From contig NZ_AEPF01000045.1 of assembly GCF_000193735.1 (NCBI RefSeq), forward strand, positions 1 through 64,000: a stretch of DNA of 64,000 nt, given 5' to 3'. The stretch comes from Neisseria sicca 4320. GTDB lineage: Bacteria; Pseudomonadota; Gammaproteobacteria; Burkholderiales; Neisseriaceae. This document shows, in pieces, positions 23,773 through 32,491 of the stretch. The notes beneath the pieces are model-generated. The model did no database searches. It was not told where the DNA came from and saw nothing but the letters and a program-made list of their open reading frames with translations. A program made the translations under genes and the position numbers. Position 1 is the first letter of the stretch, and the number at the start of each line of letters is the position of its first letter.

Positions 23773-24519
23773 ATGCCGCACTCCGCCAAAAAAGTTTATC
23801 TGATACACGGCTGGGCAGCGAACCTCCACGTCTTCGACGACCTCATCCCGCGCCTGCCTACCGATTGGGACATCCGCGCCCTCGACCTGCCCGGACACGG
23901 CGACGCGCCCTTTGCCGAAAACTTCAACATCGCCGCCATTGCCGAAGCCTTCGCCGAAGAAATCGACGCGCCCGCCCACATTCTCGGCTGGTCGCTCGGC
24001 GGCTTGGTCGCGCTCCATCTCGCCGCACGCCGCCCCGACAAAGTCCGTTCGCTCTGCCTGACCGCAAGTTTCGCCCGCCTGACCGCCGACGCGGACTATC
24101 CCGAAGGCCTGTCCAATCCCGCTTTGGGCAAAATGGTCGGCGCGTTCCGACAGGATTATGCCAAACATATCAAACAGTTTCTACAATTACAGTTGCTGCA
24201 TACACCAAACGCCGCCGAAATCATCGGCAACATCCTGCCCGACCTCTCCCGCCACGGCGCACCGCCCGCCCTGCAAGCCGCGTTGGACGCCGTCAACCAA
24301 GCCGATGCCCGCCCCCTGCTTTCGAGCATCCAAGCTCCGTCGCTTCTGGTGTTCGGACAAAAAGACGCCATCACCCCGCCGCGCATGGGCGAATACCTCA
24401 ACCGCCATCTGGCGGACAGCGAATTGGTCTTGATGGAAAAAGCGGCACACGCCCCGTTTTTAAGCCATGCCGACGAATTTGCCGAACGTTACCGCGGCTT
24501 TGTCGAAAAGGTCGTCTGA
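23773..24519 (+). CDS. bioH: Pimeloyl-ACP methyl ester carboxylesterase
   Basis: BioH removes the methyl group from pimeloyl-ACP methyl ester to give pimeloyl-ACP for biotin synthesis; its substrate is produced through the BioC route, and bioC lies 2 kb downstream. The 248-residue alpha/beta hydrolase has the nucleophile S74 in GWSLGG, acid D198 in FGQKDAI and H226 in AAHAPF. HGWAAN near residue 12 supplies the oxyanion hole. The ATG at 23773 is chosen over an upstream frame opening at 23716, which overlaps comF. The stop codon TGA is formed by an uptake sequence, AAGGTCGTCTGAAAA, so the last residues (EKVV) are uptake-sequence encoded. Confidence 0.92.
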   Translation: MPHSAKKVYLIHGWAANLHVFDDLIPRLPTDWDIRALDLPGHGDAPFAENFNIAAIAEAFAEEIDAPAHILGWSLGGLVALHLAARRPDKVRSLCLTASFARLTADADYPEGLSNPALGKMVGAFRQDYAKHIKQFLQLQLLHTPNAAEIIGNILPDLSRHGAPPALQAALDAVNQADARPLLSSIQAPSLLVFGQKDAITPPRMGEYLNRHLADSELVLMEKAAHAPFLSHADEFAERYRGFVEKVV

Positions 24520-24686
24520 AAAGCTTTCTGCTGTGATTTCCATGCAGACGTAAATCCAATTACTCGCCTTTTCTTGATTTAAACCTAAGCTGCGATACTT
24601 ACATTTATTGCCGCTCGGCGTTATAGTGGCAGTAGTGTTTGCCTTTTATATATTTATATATTGTCTATTTAGAAAGGAGTGCCGGT

Positions 24687-26186
24687 ATGGAAAAAATCGG
24701 TTTCAAACCCATACCCGCTGCGATTGCGGTGGGCTTGGCATTATTGATTTGGTTTGTGATTCCCGTCCCTGACGGCGTGACGCCGCAGGCTTGGCATTTG
24801 TTGGCGATGTTTGTCGGCGTGATTGCGGCGATTATCGGCAAGGCGATGCCGATCGGGGCTTTGTCGATTATCGCCGTGATGATGGTGGCTTTAACGCAGG
24901 TAACGGTACCCGAGCTGGGCGCGGACGGCAATCCGATTAAAAAGCCCGCGGATGTGGCGATTAAGGACGCATTAAGTTCGTTTGCCGACCCGCTGATTTG
25001 GCTGATCGGTATTTCGATTATGATTTCGCGCGGAATTTTGAAAACCGGCTTGGGCGCGCGCATCGGCTATTATTTTATTTCGGTGTTTGGCAAGAAAACG
25101 CTGGGCATCGGTTACAGTCTGGCACTGTCGGAGCTGATTCTCGCGCCGGTTACGCCCAGCAACACCGCGCGCGGCGGCGGCATTATCCACCCTGTGATGA
25201 AAGCGATTTCGTCCAGCTATGATTCCGACCCTGAAAAAGGAACGCAGGGTCGTATGGGCCGCTATCTGGCTTTGGTGAATTACCACAGCAATCCGATTTC
25301 ATCGGCAATGTTCATCACCGCCACCGCACCCAATCCGCTGGTGGTCGATTTGATTGCCAAGGCGACGAACAGCGAGATTCATTTGAGCTGGGGCACTTGG
25401 GCTTTGGCGATGCTGCTGCCGGGCTTGGTGGCGATGTTCCTGATGCCGCTGGTGCTGTATGTCATTTATCCGCCCGAAATCAAGGAAACACCCAACGCGG
25501 CGCAGTTTGCCAAAGACCACCTGAAAGAACAGGGGCCGATGAACCGCGGCGAAAAAACCATGTTGGCGATTTTTGCCGTATTGCTGATTTTGTGGGCTGG
25601 CATTCCGGCGATGATTTTCGGCAAAGCTTTCGCCGTCAGCCCCACCACCACCGCCTTTATCGGCTTGTCGCTGCTGCTTTTGTCGGGCGTACTGACTTGG
25701 GACGATGTCTTGAAGGAAAAAGGTGCATGGGATACGGTGGTATGGTTCTCCGCGCTGGTGATGATGGCTTCTTTCCTGAACAAGCTCGGCCTGATCGGCT
25801 GGTTTTCGGATATGCTGGGCAGCAACATTAAAAATACCGGCATGGGCTGGGTCGGCGCATCGGCTTTGCTGATGCTGATTTATATGTACGCGCACTATAT
25901 GTTCGCCAGCACCACCGCCCACATTACGGCGATGTTCGGCGCATTTTACGCAGCGGGGCTGTTTTTAGGTGCGCCGCCGATGGGATTCGGTCTGATGCTT
26001 GCCGCCGCCTCCAGCCTGATGATGACGCTGACCCACTACGCCACCGGCACTGCGCCCGTGGTTTTTGGTTCGGGCTATACGACGCTGGGCGAATGGTGGA
26101 AGGCGGGCTTTGTCATGAGCGTGGTAAACCTGCTGGTATTTATCGTTGTCGGCGGATTGTGGTGGAAGGCTTTGGGTTATTGGTAA
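24687..26186 (+). CDS. DASS-family dicarboxylate:sodium or antiport transporter
   Basis: A 499-residue inner-membrane transporter with about 12-14 hydrophobic segments. The DASS hallmark loops are present: ILAPVTPSNTARGGG near residue 155 and the later HYMFASTTAHITAM, with SLMMTLTHYATGTAPVVFGSGY toward the C terminus. The 2-oxoglutarate/malate translocator (SodiT1/CitT) subgroup is the best fit; the exact substrate is inferred only. AGAAAGGAGTGCCGGT precedes the ATG at 24687, so the frame extension from 24639 is not used. It lies between bioH and bioC but has no evident link to biotin. Confidence 0.85.
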   Translation: MEKIGFKPIPAAIAVGLALLIWFVIPVPDGVTPQAWHLLAMFVGVIAAIIGKAMPIGALSIIAVMMVALTQVTVPELGADGNPIKKPADVAIKDALSSFADPLIWLIGISIMISRGILKTGLGARIGYYFISVFGKKTLGIGYSLALSELILAPVTPSNTARGGGIIHPVMKAISSSYDSDPEKGTQGRMGRYLALVNYHSNPISSAMFITATAPNPLVVDLIAKATNSEIHLSWGTWALAMLLPGLVAMFLMPLVLYVIYPPEIKETPNAAQFAKDHLKEQGPMNRGEKTMLAIFAVLLILWAGIPAMIFGKAFAVSPTTTAFIGLSLLLLSGVLTWDDVLKEKGAWDTVVWFSALVMMASFLNKLGLIGWFSDMLGSNIKNTGMGWVGASALLMLIYMYAHYMFASTTAHITAMFGAFYAAGLFLGAPPMGFGLMLAAASSLMMTLTHYATGTAPVVFGSGYTTLGEWWKAGFVMSVVNLLVFIVVGGLWWKALGYW

Positions 26187-26210
26187 GGTCGTCTGAAATC
26201 CGCTCAACCC

Positions 26211-26242
26211 AAGACCGGCAGGCGCATTTCTGCCGGTCTTTA
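26211..26242 (+). terminator. Intrinsic terminator of the transporter gene
   Basis: AAGACCGGCAG and CTGCCGGTCTT form an 11-bp perfect stem with an 8-nt loop and a short T run, 25 nt after the stop. Confidence 0.85.
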
Positions 26243-26293
26243 AACTTGTATAATTGGGTTTGAAACCTTCCCCCAAACCTGCGCCAACCTAAA

Positions 26294-26399
26294 TATAGTG
26301 GATTAAATTTAAACCAGTACGGCGTTGCCTCGCCTTGTCATACTATTTGTACTGTCTGCGGCTTCGTCGCCTTGTCCTGATTTTTGTTAATCCACTATA
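26294..26399. repeat. Correia repeat enclosed element, internally deleted
   Basis: TATAGTGGATTAA at the left and TTAATCCACTATA at the right bound a 106-bp element containing CAGTACGGCGTTGCC and the inverse of GACGAAGCCGCAGACAGTAC. This is the short CREE class, opposite in orientation to the full element at 44,215. It lies just upstream of bioC and could supply or disturb its promoter. Confidence 0.9.
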
Positions 26400-26445
26400 A
26401 CAAAGCACCCCCCCTTCAAAAAAGAAGAAAAAGGTCGTCTGAAAC

Positions 26446-27234
26446 ATGAACCCCCAAGACAAACGCTGGCAAATCCACCGCCATCTCGCCCAAGACACCG
26501 ACGAGCGGCTGCAAATCGTCCGCCACGCGCCCAAGCGCGTCCTGCTGGTCGGCGCGGACGCGGACATCAGCCGCAGCCTGCTTGCCGCGCGTTATCCGAA
26601 CGCGGCATTCGAAGAATACGACCCGCGCTCTGACTTCCTCCAAACCGCCGCCGCCGCACGCAAAAGCGGTTTTTGGCAAAAGCTCACCGGCAAAACCGTC
26701 CCGCAACACTGCCAAGCTCTGACCGCCCCGCTGCCCGAAGCCGCTGCCGATATGTTGTGGGCGAACCTCAGCCTGCCCCGCGCGGACGAAATCCTGCCCG
26801 TCCTGAAAAATTGGGCAAACGCCCTGAAAACAGACGGTTTATTATTCTTCACCCATTTCGGCCGCGACAGCCTGACCGAGCTGACAGGTCGTCTGAAAAA
26901 CGCGGGGATAGCCTGTGAAACGCCGACCTTAATCGATATGCACGACCTCGGCGACATGCTTGCCGACAACGGTTTCTACGACCCTGTTACCGATACCGCC
27001 AAGCTCGAATTGAGCTACTGCAAAGCGGCGACGTTCCGGCAGGACATGGAAACCTTGGGCTTGTGGCACGCCTTGAAATTCAGCGACGCCCAAGCGGCTG
27101 AAGCGTTTGTGGATAAGATTTTTGAAACCGAAGGCGGTCTGACCGTCACGCTCGAAACCGTGTACGGTCATGCCGTGAAGAAACTGACACTGCCCGAAGG
27201 AGAAAATGTGGTGCGGTTTTATCCGAAAGGCTGA
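26446..27234 (+). CDS. bioC: Malonyl-ACP O-methyltransferase BioC-like
   Basis: BioC methylates malonyl-ACP so that the fatty-acid machinery can build a pimeloyl chain. The 262-residue protein is a class I AdoMet methyltransferase with a divergent motif I (KRVLLVGADADIS, about 30-42). It has an LWANLSLP block near 105 and the GLLFFTHFGRDSLTEL segment near 128-143, which is characteristic of the BioC group. The gene follows a CREE, and its only upstream purine stretch is inside an uptake sequence (AAAAAGGTCGTCTGAAAC). Pairing with bioH in the same region supports the assignment. Confidence 0.82.
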   Translation: MNPQDKRWQIHRHLAQDTDERLQIVRHAPKRVLLVGADADISRSLLAARYPNAAFEEYDPRSDFLQTAAAARKSGFWQKLTGKTVPQHCQALTAPLPEAAADMLWANLSLPRADEILPVLKNWANALKTDGLLFFTHFGRDSLTELTGRLKNAGIACETPTLIDMHDLGDMLADNGFYDPVTDTAKLELSYCKAATFRQDMETLGLWHALKFSDAQAAEAFVDKIFETEGGLTVTLETVYGHAVKKLTLPEGENVVRFYPKG

Positions 27235-27254
27235 ACGGTTTGTCAAAACAAATG

Positions 27255-27310
27255 AAAGGTCGTCTGAAAACGTCTGACGAATGGCGTTAAAACGTTTTCA
27301 GACGACCTTT
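27255..27310 (+). terminator. Uptake-sequence terminator after bioC
   Basis: AAAGGTCGTCTGAAAACG and CGTTTTCAGACGACCTTT form a long stem with a T run after the bioC stop. Confidence 0.7.
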
Positions 27311-27557
27311 CTTCCTTAGCTGATTCATTCAACTTTCAATACGCCATTTCCCATCGGCTGTCATTTTTCGCAGGCGGGAATCCAGAGGCCTGAAATGACG
27401 GAAACCGCGAAACATTTTTGAAAATCGAAGCCTAGATTCTCTCGCCTGAGCGGGAATGGCAGTATGCACGTTTCTTATTTCGATTCACTAAAATTTGCGG
27501 GCCGGGCATTCCTACCCGACCCGCCGTTTTCAGACGACCTTTCGTGTTATCGCATCT

Positions 27558-29126
27558 TTATTTCACTTTGCTTTTCAATGCGCCGTAGCCTGCCGCGTCC
27601 ATTTGTTCCAGCGGGATGAATTTCAGGCTCGCGCCGTTGATGCAGTAGCGCAGTCCGCCTTTGTCCTGCGGGCCGTCGGCAAAGACGTGTCCCAAGTGCG
27701 AATCGGCGGCATGGCTGCGCACTTCGGTGCGGCGCATGTTGTAGCTGAAATCGTCGTGTTCGGTAACGGCGGCGGCGTTAATCGGGCGGGTGAAGCTCGG
27801 CCAGCCGCAGCCGGAATCGAATTTGTCGGCGGAGCTGAACAGGGGTTCGCCGCTGACGACGTCCACATAAATGCCGGGTTTGAACAGATGGTCGTATTCG
27901 TGGCTGAAGGCGTATTCGGTCGCGCTTTTTTGGGTAACTTGGTATTGCTCTTCGGTCAGGATGCGTTTGAGTTCGGCATCGCCGGGTTTTTTATACGTTG
28001 CCGCGTCGAAGCCTTTGCCTTGCGGGGCGGCTTTGCTTTTGCCCGGCAGCGGTTCGTCGGCTTTGCGGATGTCGATGTGGCAGTAGCCGTTGGGGTTTTT
28101 AATCAGGTAGTCCTGATGGTATTCCTCGGCGTCGTAGAAGTTTTTCAGCGGCTCGTTTTCGACGACGAGGGGCTGTTGGTATTTTTGCTGCTCGCGTTTG
28201 AGGGCGGCGGCGATGACGGCTTTTTCGGCGGGGTCGGTGTAGTACACGCCGCTGCGGTATTGCGTGCCGGTGTCGTTGCCTTGTTTGTTGAGGCTGGTCG
28301 GGTCAACGACGCGGAAATAATATTGCAGGATGTCATCGAGGCTGAGTTTGTCGGCATCGTAGGTGACTTTGACGGTCTCGGCATGACCCGTGTCGCGGTA
28401 GGATACGTCTTCGTAGCTCGGGTTTTGCGTTTTGCCGTTGGCGTAGCCGGATACGGCGTCAATCACGCCGTCTATGCGTTGAAAATAGGCTTCCAAGCCC
28501 CAGAAGCAGCCACCGGCGAGGTAGATGGTGCGCGTGTTCATGATTTTTGAATCCTTTTTCTGTGTGTCGGGTTTGTAGAACGCGTTTTTCAGACGACCTA
28601 AATCGGCATTCGGGTCGCGGATTAACGCCAATGCCTGCGCTTCGTTGATGCTGCCTTTGACGATGCGCTGCACGTCGCCGTCTTTACCGATTAACGCCCA
28701 CGAAGGGTAAACGCTGATATTCAGGCTTTGGGCGATGGTGCCGCCGTTGTCGGTCACGACGGGCAGCTTGGGATAGTTCAAACCGGCATACCATTTCTGG
28801 AAGTCGCCGTCTTTTTTCTCGTGCAGAAAACCGGGGGAGGCGACGGTAATCAGGTTGGCGGAGCTGAAGCGCTTGTCCTGCGCCCATTTTTCGGTCTGCT
28901 CCAATTCGGACAAACACAAAGGACACCAGCTCGCCCAGAATTTAATCAGTGTCGGTTTGTCTTTTTTCAAGTAAACGCTGGCGGGGCGGTTGTCCGCGGT
29001 TTTCAAAGTGGACAAAGTGTGCGGCACGGTCGCGGCTTCTGCATCGGCGATTTTGGGCGAACAGGCGCCCAGCGCAAACAGACAGCCGAACTTGGCGCAA
29101 AGGGAAAATAAGGTACGGGGTTTCAT
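27558..29126 (-). CDS. msrAB: Trifunctional thioredoxin / methionine sulfoxide reductase MsrAB (PilB)
   Basis: Repairs both epimers of methionine sulfoxide in envelope proteins. The 522-residue length equals the gonococcal enzyme. A signal peptide with LGAC (C22, possible lipobox) precedes a TlpA/DsbE-like thioredoxin domain with CPLC (C68, C71). MsrA follows with GGCFWG (C207), then MsrB with C440 and the catalytic C495 in RYCING, and zinc-free-type HSHLGHVF. The thioredoxin domain receives electrons from DsbD. It is the classic target of the neisserial ECF sigma factor. Its promoter here (29158-29187) has TGTAAG-N16-CGTCTAAT, 31 nt before the ATG. CACAGGAAACATAGAG gives the ribosome binding site. 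Confidence 0.97.
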   Translation of the reverse strand: MKPRTLFSLCAKFGCLFALGACSPKIADAEAATVPHTLSTLKTADNRPASVYLKKDKPTLIKFWASWCPLCLSELEQTEKWAQDKRFSSANLITVASPGFLHEKKDGDFQKWYAGLNYPKLPVVTDNGGTIAQSLNISVYPSWALIGKDGDVQRIVKGSINEAQALALIRDPNADLGRLKNAFYKPDTQKKDSKIMNTRTIYLAGGCFWGLEAYFQRIDGVIDAVSGYANGKTQNPSYEDVSYRDTGHAETVKVTYDADKLSLDDILQYYFRVVDPTSLNKQGNDTGTQYRSGVYYTDPAEKAVIAAALKREQQKYQQPLVVENEPLKNFYDAEEYHQDYLIKNPNGYCHIDIRKADEPLPGKSKAAPQGKGFDAATYKKPGDAELKRILTEEQYQVTQKSATEYAFSHEYDHLFKPGIYVDVVSGEPLFSSADKFDSGCGWPSFTRPINAAAVTEHDDFSYNMRRTEVRSHAADSHLGHVFADGPQDKGGLRYCINGASLKFIPLEQMDAAGYGALKSKVK

Positions 29127-29157
29127 CTCTATGTTTCCTGTGTGGATGGTTTGTATT

Positions 29158-29187
29158 ATTAGACGTTGAAGATGCCAAAACCTTACA
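29158..29187 (-). promoter_or_regulatory. Putative ECF-sigma promoter of msrAB
   Basis: On the minus strand TGTAAG, a 16-nt spacer and CGTCTAAT; the -10 ends 31 nt before the msrAB start. The same two hexamers, spacer and distance occur before doxX at 33358-33387. CGTC-type -10 elements are typical of ECF sigma factors. Confidence 0.75.
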
Positions 29188-29271
29188 GCCTGGATTTTCA
29201 GACGACCTTGCCGCGTAAAATACGCTACAATACGCCCTATTTCAAGTTTCTAAAATTAAAAGGAAAATTCA

Positions 29272-30723
29272 ATGTTCAGCTTCTTCCGCCGCAAGAAAAA
29301 ACAGGAAACGCCCGCTCAAGAAGAAACCCGCATTCAGGAAACCGCCGCCGAAGCCGTAGAACGCGCCGAAACCACCGTTTCGCAAACGCTTGAAACGGTT
29401 CAGGAAAACATCGGCGAAAAAGCGGAAGAACTGACGGCGGCAGTCGAAACGGCGGTAGAAAACGCAAAAGAGCGCGCCGAAGAAATCCGCGAGACCGTAG
29501 TTGAACATGTTTCCGAAACGGTCGAACACATCCGCGAGGCAGTCAGCGAAACGTCGTCTGAAACGGTCGAACAGGTGGAAGAGTGCGTTGAAGCCGCTCG
29601 CGAAACCGTTACCGAGAATGTTTCCGCCGCGGTCGAACACGTCCATGAAGCAGTCAGCGAAGGGTCGTCTGAAACCGTAGAAGCTGTCGAAACCGTAGAA
29701 ATCCAAGCTGAAGCCGCGCCTGCAATATCCGAAGGACATTCCGTACAAACCCTTGAAAATACAGCCGTCGCTACGTCGTCTGAAACCTCTGAGCCACCCG
29801 AAACCGAACCCAAACTCGGCTGGGCGGCGCGTTTGAAACAAGGTTTGACCAAATCGCGCGATAAAATGGCGAAATCGCTGGCGGGCGTGTTCGGCGGCGG
29901 GCAAATCGACGAAGATTTATACGAAGAGCTGGAAACCGTGTTGATTACCAGCGACATGGGCATGGAAGCGACGGAATACCTGATGAAAGACGTGCGCAAC
30001 CGCGTCAGCCTCAAAGGGCTGAAAGATGGCAACGAGTTGCGCGGCGCATTGAAAGAAGCCTTGTACGACCTGATTAAGCCGTTGGAAAAACCATTGGTCT
30101 TGCCCGAAACGAAAGAGCCGTTCGTCATCATGCTGGCGGGCATCAATGGTGCGGGCAAAACCACCTCCATCGGCAAACTCGCCAAATATTTCCAAGCGCA
30201 GGGCAAATCCGTGCTGCTTGCCGCCGGCGACACCTTCCGCGCCGCCGCCCGCGAGCAACTTCAGGCATGGGGCGAACGCAACAACGTAACCGTCATCTCG
30301 CAAACCACGGGCGATTCCGCCGCCGTCTGCTTTGACGCCGTCCAAGCCGCCAAAGCGCGCGGCATCGACATCGTGCTTGCCGACACCGCCGGCCGCCTGC
30401 CCACGCAGCTTCATTTGATGGAAGAAATCAAAAAAGTGAAGCGCGTGCTGCAAAAAGCCATGCCCGACGCGCCGCATGAAATCATCGTCGTCCTCGATGC
30501 CAACATCGGGCAAAACGCCGTCAACCAAGTCAAAGCCTTCGATGAGGCGCTGGGTCTGACCGGCTTAATCGTTACCAAACTCGACGGTACGGCAAAAGGC
30601 GGCATCCTCGCAGCGCTTGCCTCCGAACGCCCCGTCCCCGTCCGCTACATCGGCGTGGGCGAAGGCATAGACGACCTGCGCCCGTTTAACGCGCGCGCGT
30701 TTGTGGACGCGTTGCTCGATTGA
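29272..30723 (+). CDS. ftsY: Signal recognition particle receptor FtsY
   Basis: FtsY docks SRP-ribosome complexes at the membrane and hydrolyses GTP with Ffh. The 483-residue protein has a long acidic N-terminal A domain (about 1-180), the N domain, and the G domain with GINGAGKT (290-297), DTAGRLPTQ, TKLDGTAKGG and a C-terminal GVGEGIDDLRPF. AAAAGGAAAATTCA is a strong ribosome binding site. The A domain is unusual: it is built of repeated ETVEQVE/EAVSE heptad-like units, and three uptake sequences (29553, 29663, 29775) are translated as SSET in phase. It is divergent from msrAB. Confidence 0.97.
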   Translation: MFSFFRRKKKQETPAQEETRIQETAAEAVERAETTVSQTLETVQENIGEKAEELTAAVETAVENAKERAEEIRETVVEHVSETVEHIREAVSETSSETVEQVEECVEAARETVTENVSAAVEHVHEAVSEGSSETVEAVETVEIQAEAAPAISEGHSVQTLENTAVATSSETSEPPETEPKLGWAARLKQGLTKSRDKMAKSLAGVFGGGQIDEDLYEELETVLITSDMGMEATEYLMKDVRNRVSLKGLKDGNELRGALKEALYDLIKPLEKPLVLPETKEPFVIMLAGINGAGKTTSIGKLAKYFQAQGKSVLLAAGDTFRAAAREQLQAWGERNNVTVISQTTGDSAAVCFDAVQAAKARGIDIVLADTAGRLPTQLHLMEEIKKVKRVLQKAMPDAPHEIIVVLDANIGQNAVNQVKAFDEALGLTGLIVTKLDGTAKGGILAALASERPVPVRYIGVGEGIDDLRPFNARAFVDALLD

Positions 30724-30751
30724 TACTGCCACACGGTAAAACAGTAAACAA

Positions 30752-30788
30752 GAAGGTCGTCTGAAAAGTTTTCAGACGACCTTTTTCT
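30752..30788. terminator. Bidirectional uptake-sequence terminator
   Basis: AAGGTCGTCTGAAAA-G-TTTTCAGACGACCTTTTT is a nearly loopless stem with a T run between the convergent ftsY and hvfC genes. Confidence 0.8.
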
Positions 30789-30865
30789 TTTTGAGGCCGC
30801 CCTAGCAAATACGGCAGCCCCACTAATACATTGTTCTCGAAATGCGAATCTTGATTGCCATCAGC

Positions 30866-31552
30866 TTATGCAACAACCAAAATACCTTGTTCCAGCCAGT
30901 CCGACCATTTTTGCCTTAATGCATCCTGCCAGCCGTTTTCAGACGACATGAATTCTGACAGCATGGCTTGCAGTCCGTTCAGGGAGGCGGGCGTGTCTGC
31001 CAGCGTTTCCAGCAATAATGCGTCGAAATCGTCGAGGATTTGGTACATCACGTCGTCTTCGCTGTCTCGCCACACCAAAACAGCGGTTTCCGCCGCCTGC
31101 AATTCGTCGGTAACATCGTAGTAGTAACGGCGGACGAAGGCGGCGGGAGAAAGGGTGTACGCCAAATCGTCTGAATCGGCGGGCGGGGTTTGGCTGTCGG
31201 TTTGGGCGACTTCGGCGAGCAGTTGGGTGTGTTCGAAGTCCATCAGTGCCAAGAGGTCGTCTGAAAGCGGCAGGCTTTGGCAGTATTGGAGGAACTCGCC
31301 GGCAATTTCTTGAAAATAAGGGGTTTGCGCGCGCGCGTCTCGGATGAAGCCTTCTTTCAGACGACCCCATTCTTCACTGTCGAGATATTGCGGCGTTTCG
31401 GTATAACAGCGGTCGATGAAGCTGTGGATATTGTTGTGTATCAGGCGGATATAGACGTTCAGGCGGTCTTGCGGCAGTCCGTCGGCGGCTTCGCCCTCGC
31501 GTATGGCTTGGGCAAAGCGTTGTTGGTATTGGGCGGAGGTCTCAGGCTGCAC
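30866..31552 (-). CDS. hvfC: HvfC-family (DUF2063) partner of the MNIO enzyme
   Basis: A 228-residue protein with an N-terminal DUF2063 region (RLNVYIRLIHNNIHSFIDRCYTETPQYL). In the Haemophilus hvf and methanobactin-like systems, this family binds the precursor peptide and presents it to the DUF692 iron enzyme. The open frame runs to 31738, but that extension overlaps hvfB. The GTG at 31552 is chosen because it has CCGGAAAGGAATACCGCC upstream. It overlaps the hvfB stop by 11 nt, indicating translational coupling. It is the last gene of doxX-hvfA-hvfB-hvfC, ending at the terminator at 30752-30788. An uptake sequence within it is read as PLSDD. Confidence 0.82.
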   Translation of the reverse strand: MQPETSAQYQQRFAQAIREGEAADGLPQDRLNVYIRLIHNNIHSFIDRCYTETPQYLDSEEWGRLKEGFIRDARAQTPYFQEIAGEFLQYCQSLPLSDDLLALMDFEHTQLLAEVAQTDSQTPPADSDDLAYTLSPAAFVRRYYYDVTDELQAAETAVLVWRDSEDDVMYQILDDFDALLLETLADTPASLNGLQAMLSEFMSSENGWQDALRQKWSDWLEQGILVVA

Positions 31553-32384
31553 GGCGGTATTCCTTTCCGGCACGCGTTTGATATTCGGCGATTTTGGCGA
31601 CTTCGGCTTCGAGTTCGGCAAAAGGTGGGAAATTGAAATCGCGTTCCAACAGGGTGGGCGGGATGGTCGGCAGCTTGGTGTAGGCGAGTTCGAGCAAGTC
31701 CCAAACGGTCGGTAAAACTGCCGCGCCGTGGGTATCAATCAATAATTCGGGCGTTTCGACGTCGTGTCCGGCGATGTGGATGTAACACACGCGCTCTGCG
31801 TCGACGTTTTCCAAAAAGGCTTCGGGCGACAACAGTCCGTGGTTGACGGCGTTGACGTAGATATTGTTCACATCGAGATGAATGCCGCAGTCGGCTTCGC
31901 GGGCAACGGCGTTGAGAAACTCGACTTCGTTCATTTCCGCAAGCGGGGAATGCAGGTAGTAGGAGGTGTTTTCTACGGCGATGCGGCAGCCCAATCGGTC
32001 TTGCACTTCGCGGATACGCCGCGCGGTATGCCGCACCATCTCTTCGGTGAAGGGCAGCGGCAACAGGTCGTAGAGATGACCGCCGTCGTGGCAGTAGCTC
32101 AAATGGTCGGAGAAAAACGTGCAATCGTAACGGCGCATCATTTCTTTGATGCCGTCTATCAAGGCGGTATCCAGCGGGGCTTGTCCGCCCAGCGACATGG
32201 ATAATCCGTGCAACGCCAGCGGCAGCCGTTCCGCCACGCGGTCAAACTGTTTGCGCGCCCTGCCGCCCATTTTCAGCCAGTTTTCGGGGGCGGCTTCGAT
32301 AAAGCGTATCGGGCTGTCGTCTGAAAGCGAGAGGAAGTCTTCCGCCAAGTCGCGGCGGTAGCCTAAGCCTGCGTGTTGAATCAT
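31542..32384 (-). CDS. hvfB: HvfB-family (DUF692) multinuclear non-haem iron oxidase
   Basis: A 280-residue TIM-barrel enzyme of the MNIO/DUF692 family. With its HvfC partner it converts peptide cysteines to oxazolone-thioamide or thiooxazole groups that bind copper. Probable metal ligands lie in conserved blocks: H59 (LALHGLSMSLGG), D93/H94 (SDHLSY), E138 (AVENTSYYL), D171/N173/N174 (HLDVNNIYVN), H203/H207 (YIHIAGH) and D217/H219 (DTHG). CGGAGCAACATC is the ribosome binding site. It lies downstream of the precursor gene, separated by a hairpin terminator, and overlaps hvfC. Substrate is inferred from synteny with the cysteine-repeat peptide. Confidence 0.9.
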   Translation of the reverse strand: MIQHAGLGYRRDLAEDFLSLSDDSPIRFIEAAPENWLKMGGRARKQFDRVAERLPLALHGLSMSLGGQAPLDTALIDGIKEMMRRYDCTFFSDHLSYCHDGGHLYDLLPLPFTEEMVRHTARRIREVQDRLGCRIAVENTSYYLHSPLAEMNEVEFLNAVAREADCGIHLDVNNIYVNAVNHGLLSPEAFLENVDAERVCYIHIAGHDVETPELLIDTHGAAVLPTVWDLLELAYTKLPTIPPTLLERDFNFPPFAELEAEVAKIAEYQTRAGKEYRRAA

Positions 32385-32449
32385 GATGTTGCTCCGTTTT
32401 GGATGGTGTTCCGACGGTTTTGGTAGGAAATTGCTGTCAAAATCAAATA

Positions 32450-32482
32450 AAAAGCCGCATTTATCAATAAAATGCGGCTTTT
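32450..32482 (-). terminator. Intercistronic terminator between hvfA and hvfB
   Basis: AAAAGCCGCAT and ATGCGGCTTTT form an 11-bp stem (extendable with AT pairs) followed by a T run on the minus strand, 10 nt after the hvfA stop. It should let the peptide mRNA accumulate in excess over the enzyme mRNA. Confidence 0.8.
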
Positions 32483-32491
32483 GGTTCTAAA

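Noticed and set aside
27495..28550. 351-codon open frame opposite msrAB
   Set aside because: Lies entirely over the MsrA/MsrB coding sequence, which is certain; no domain or ribosome binding site supports the other strand.
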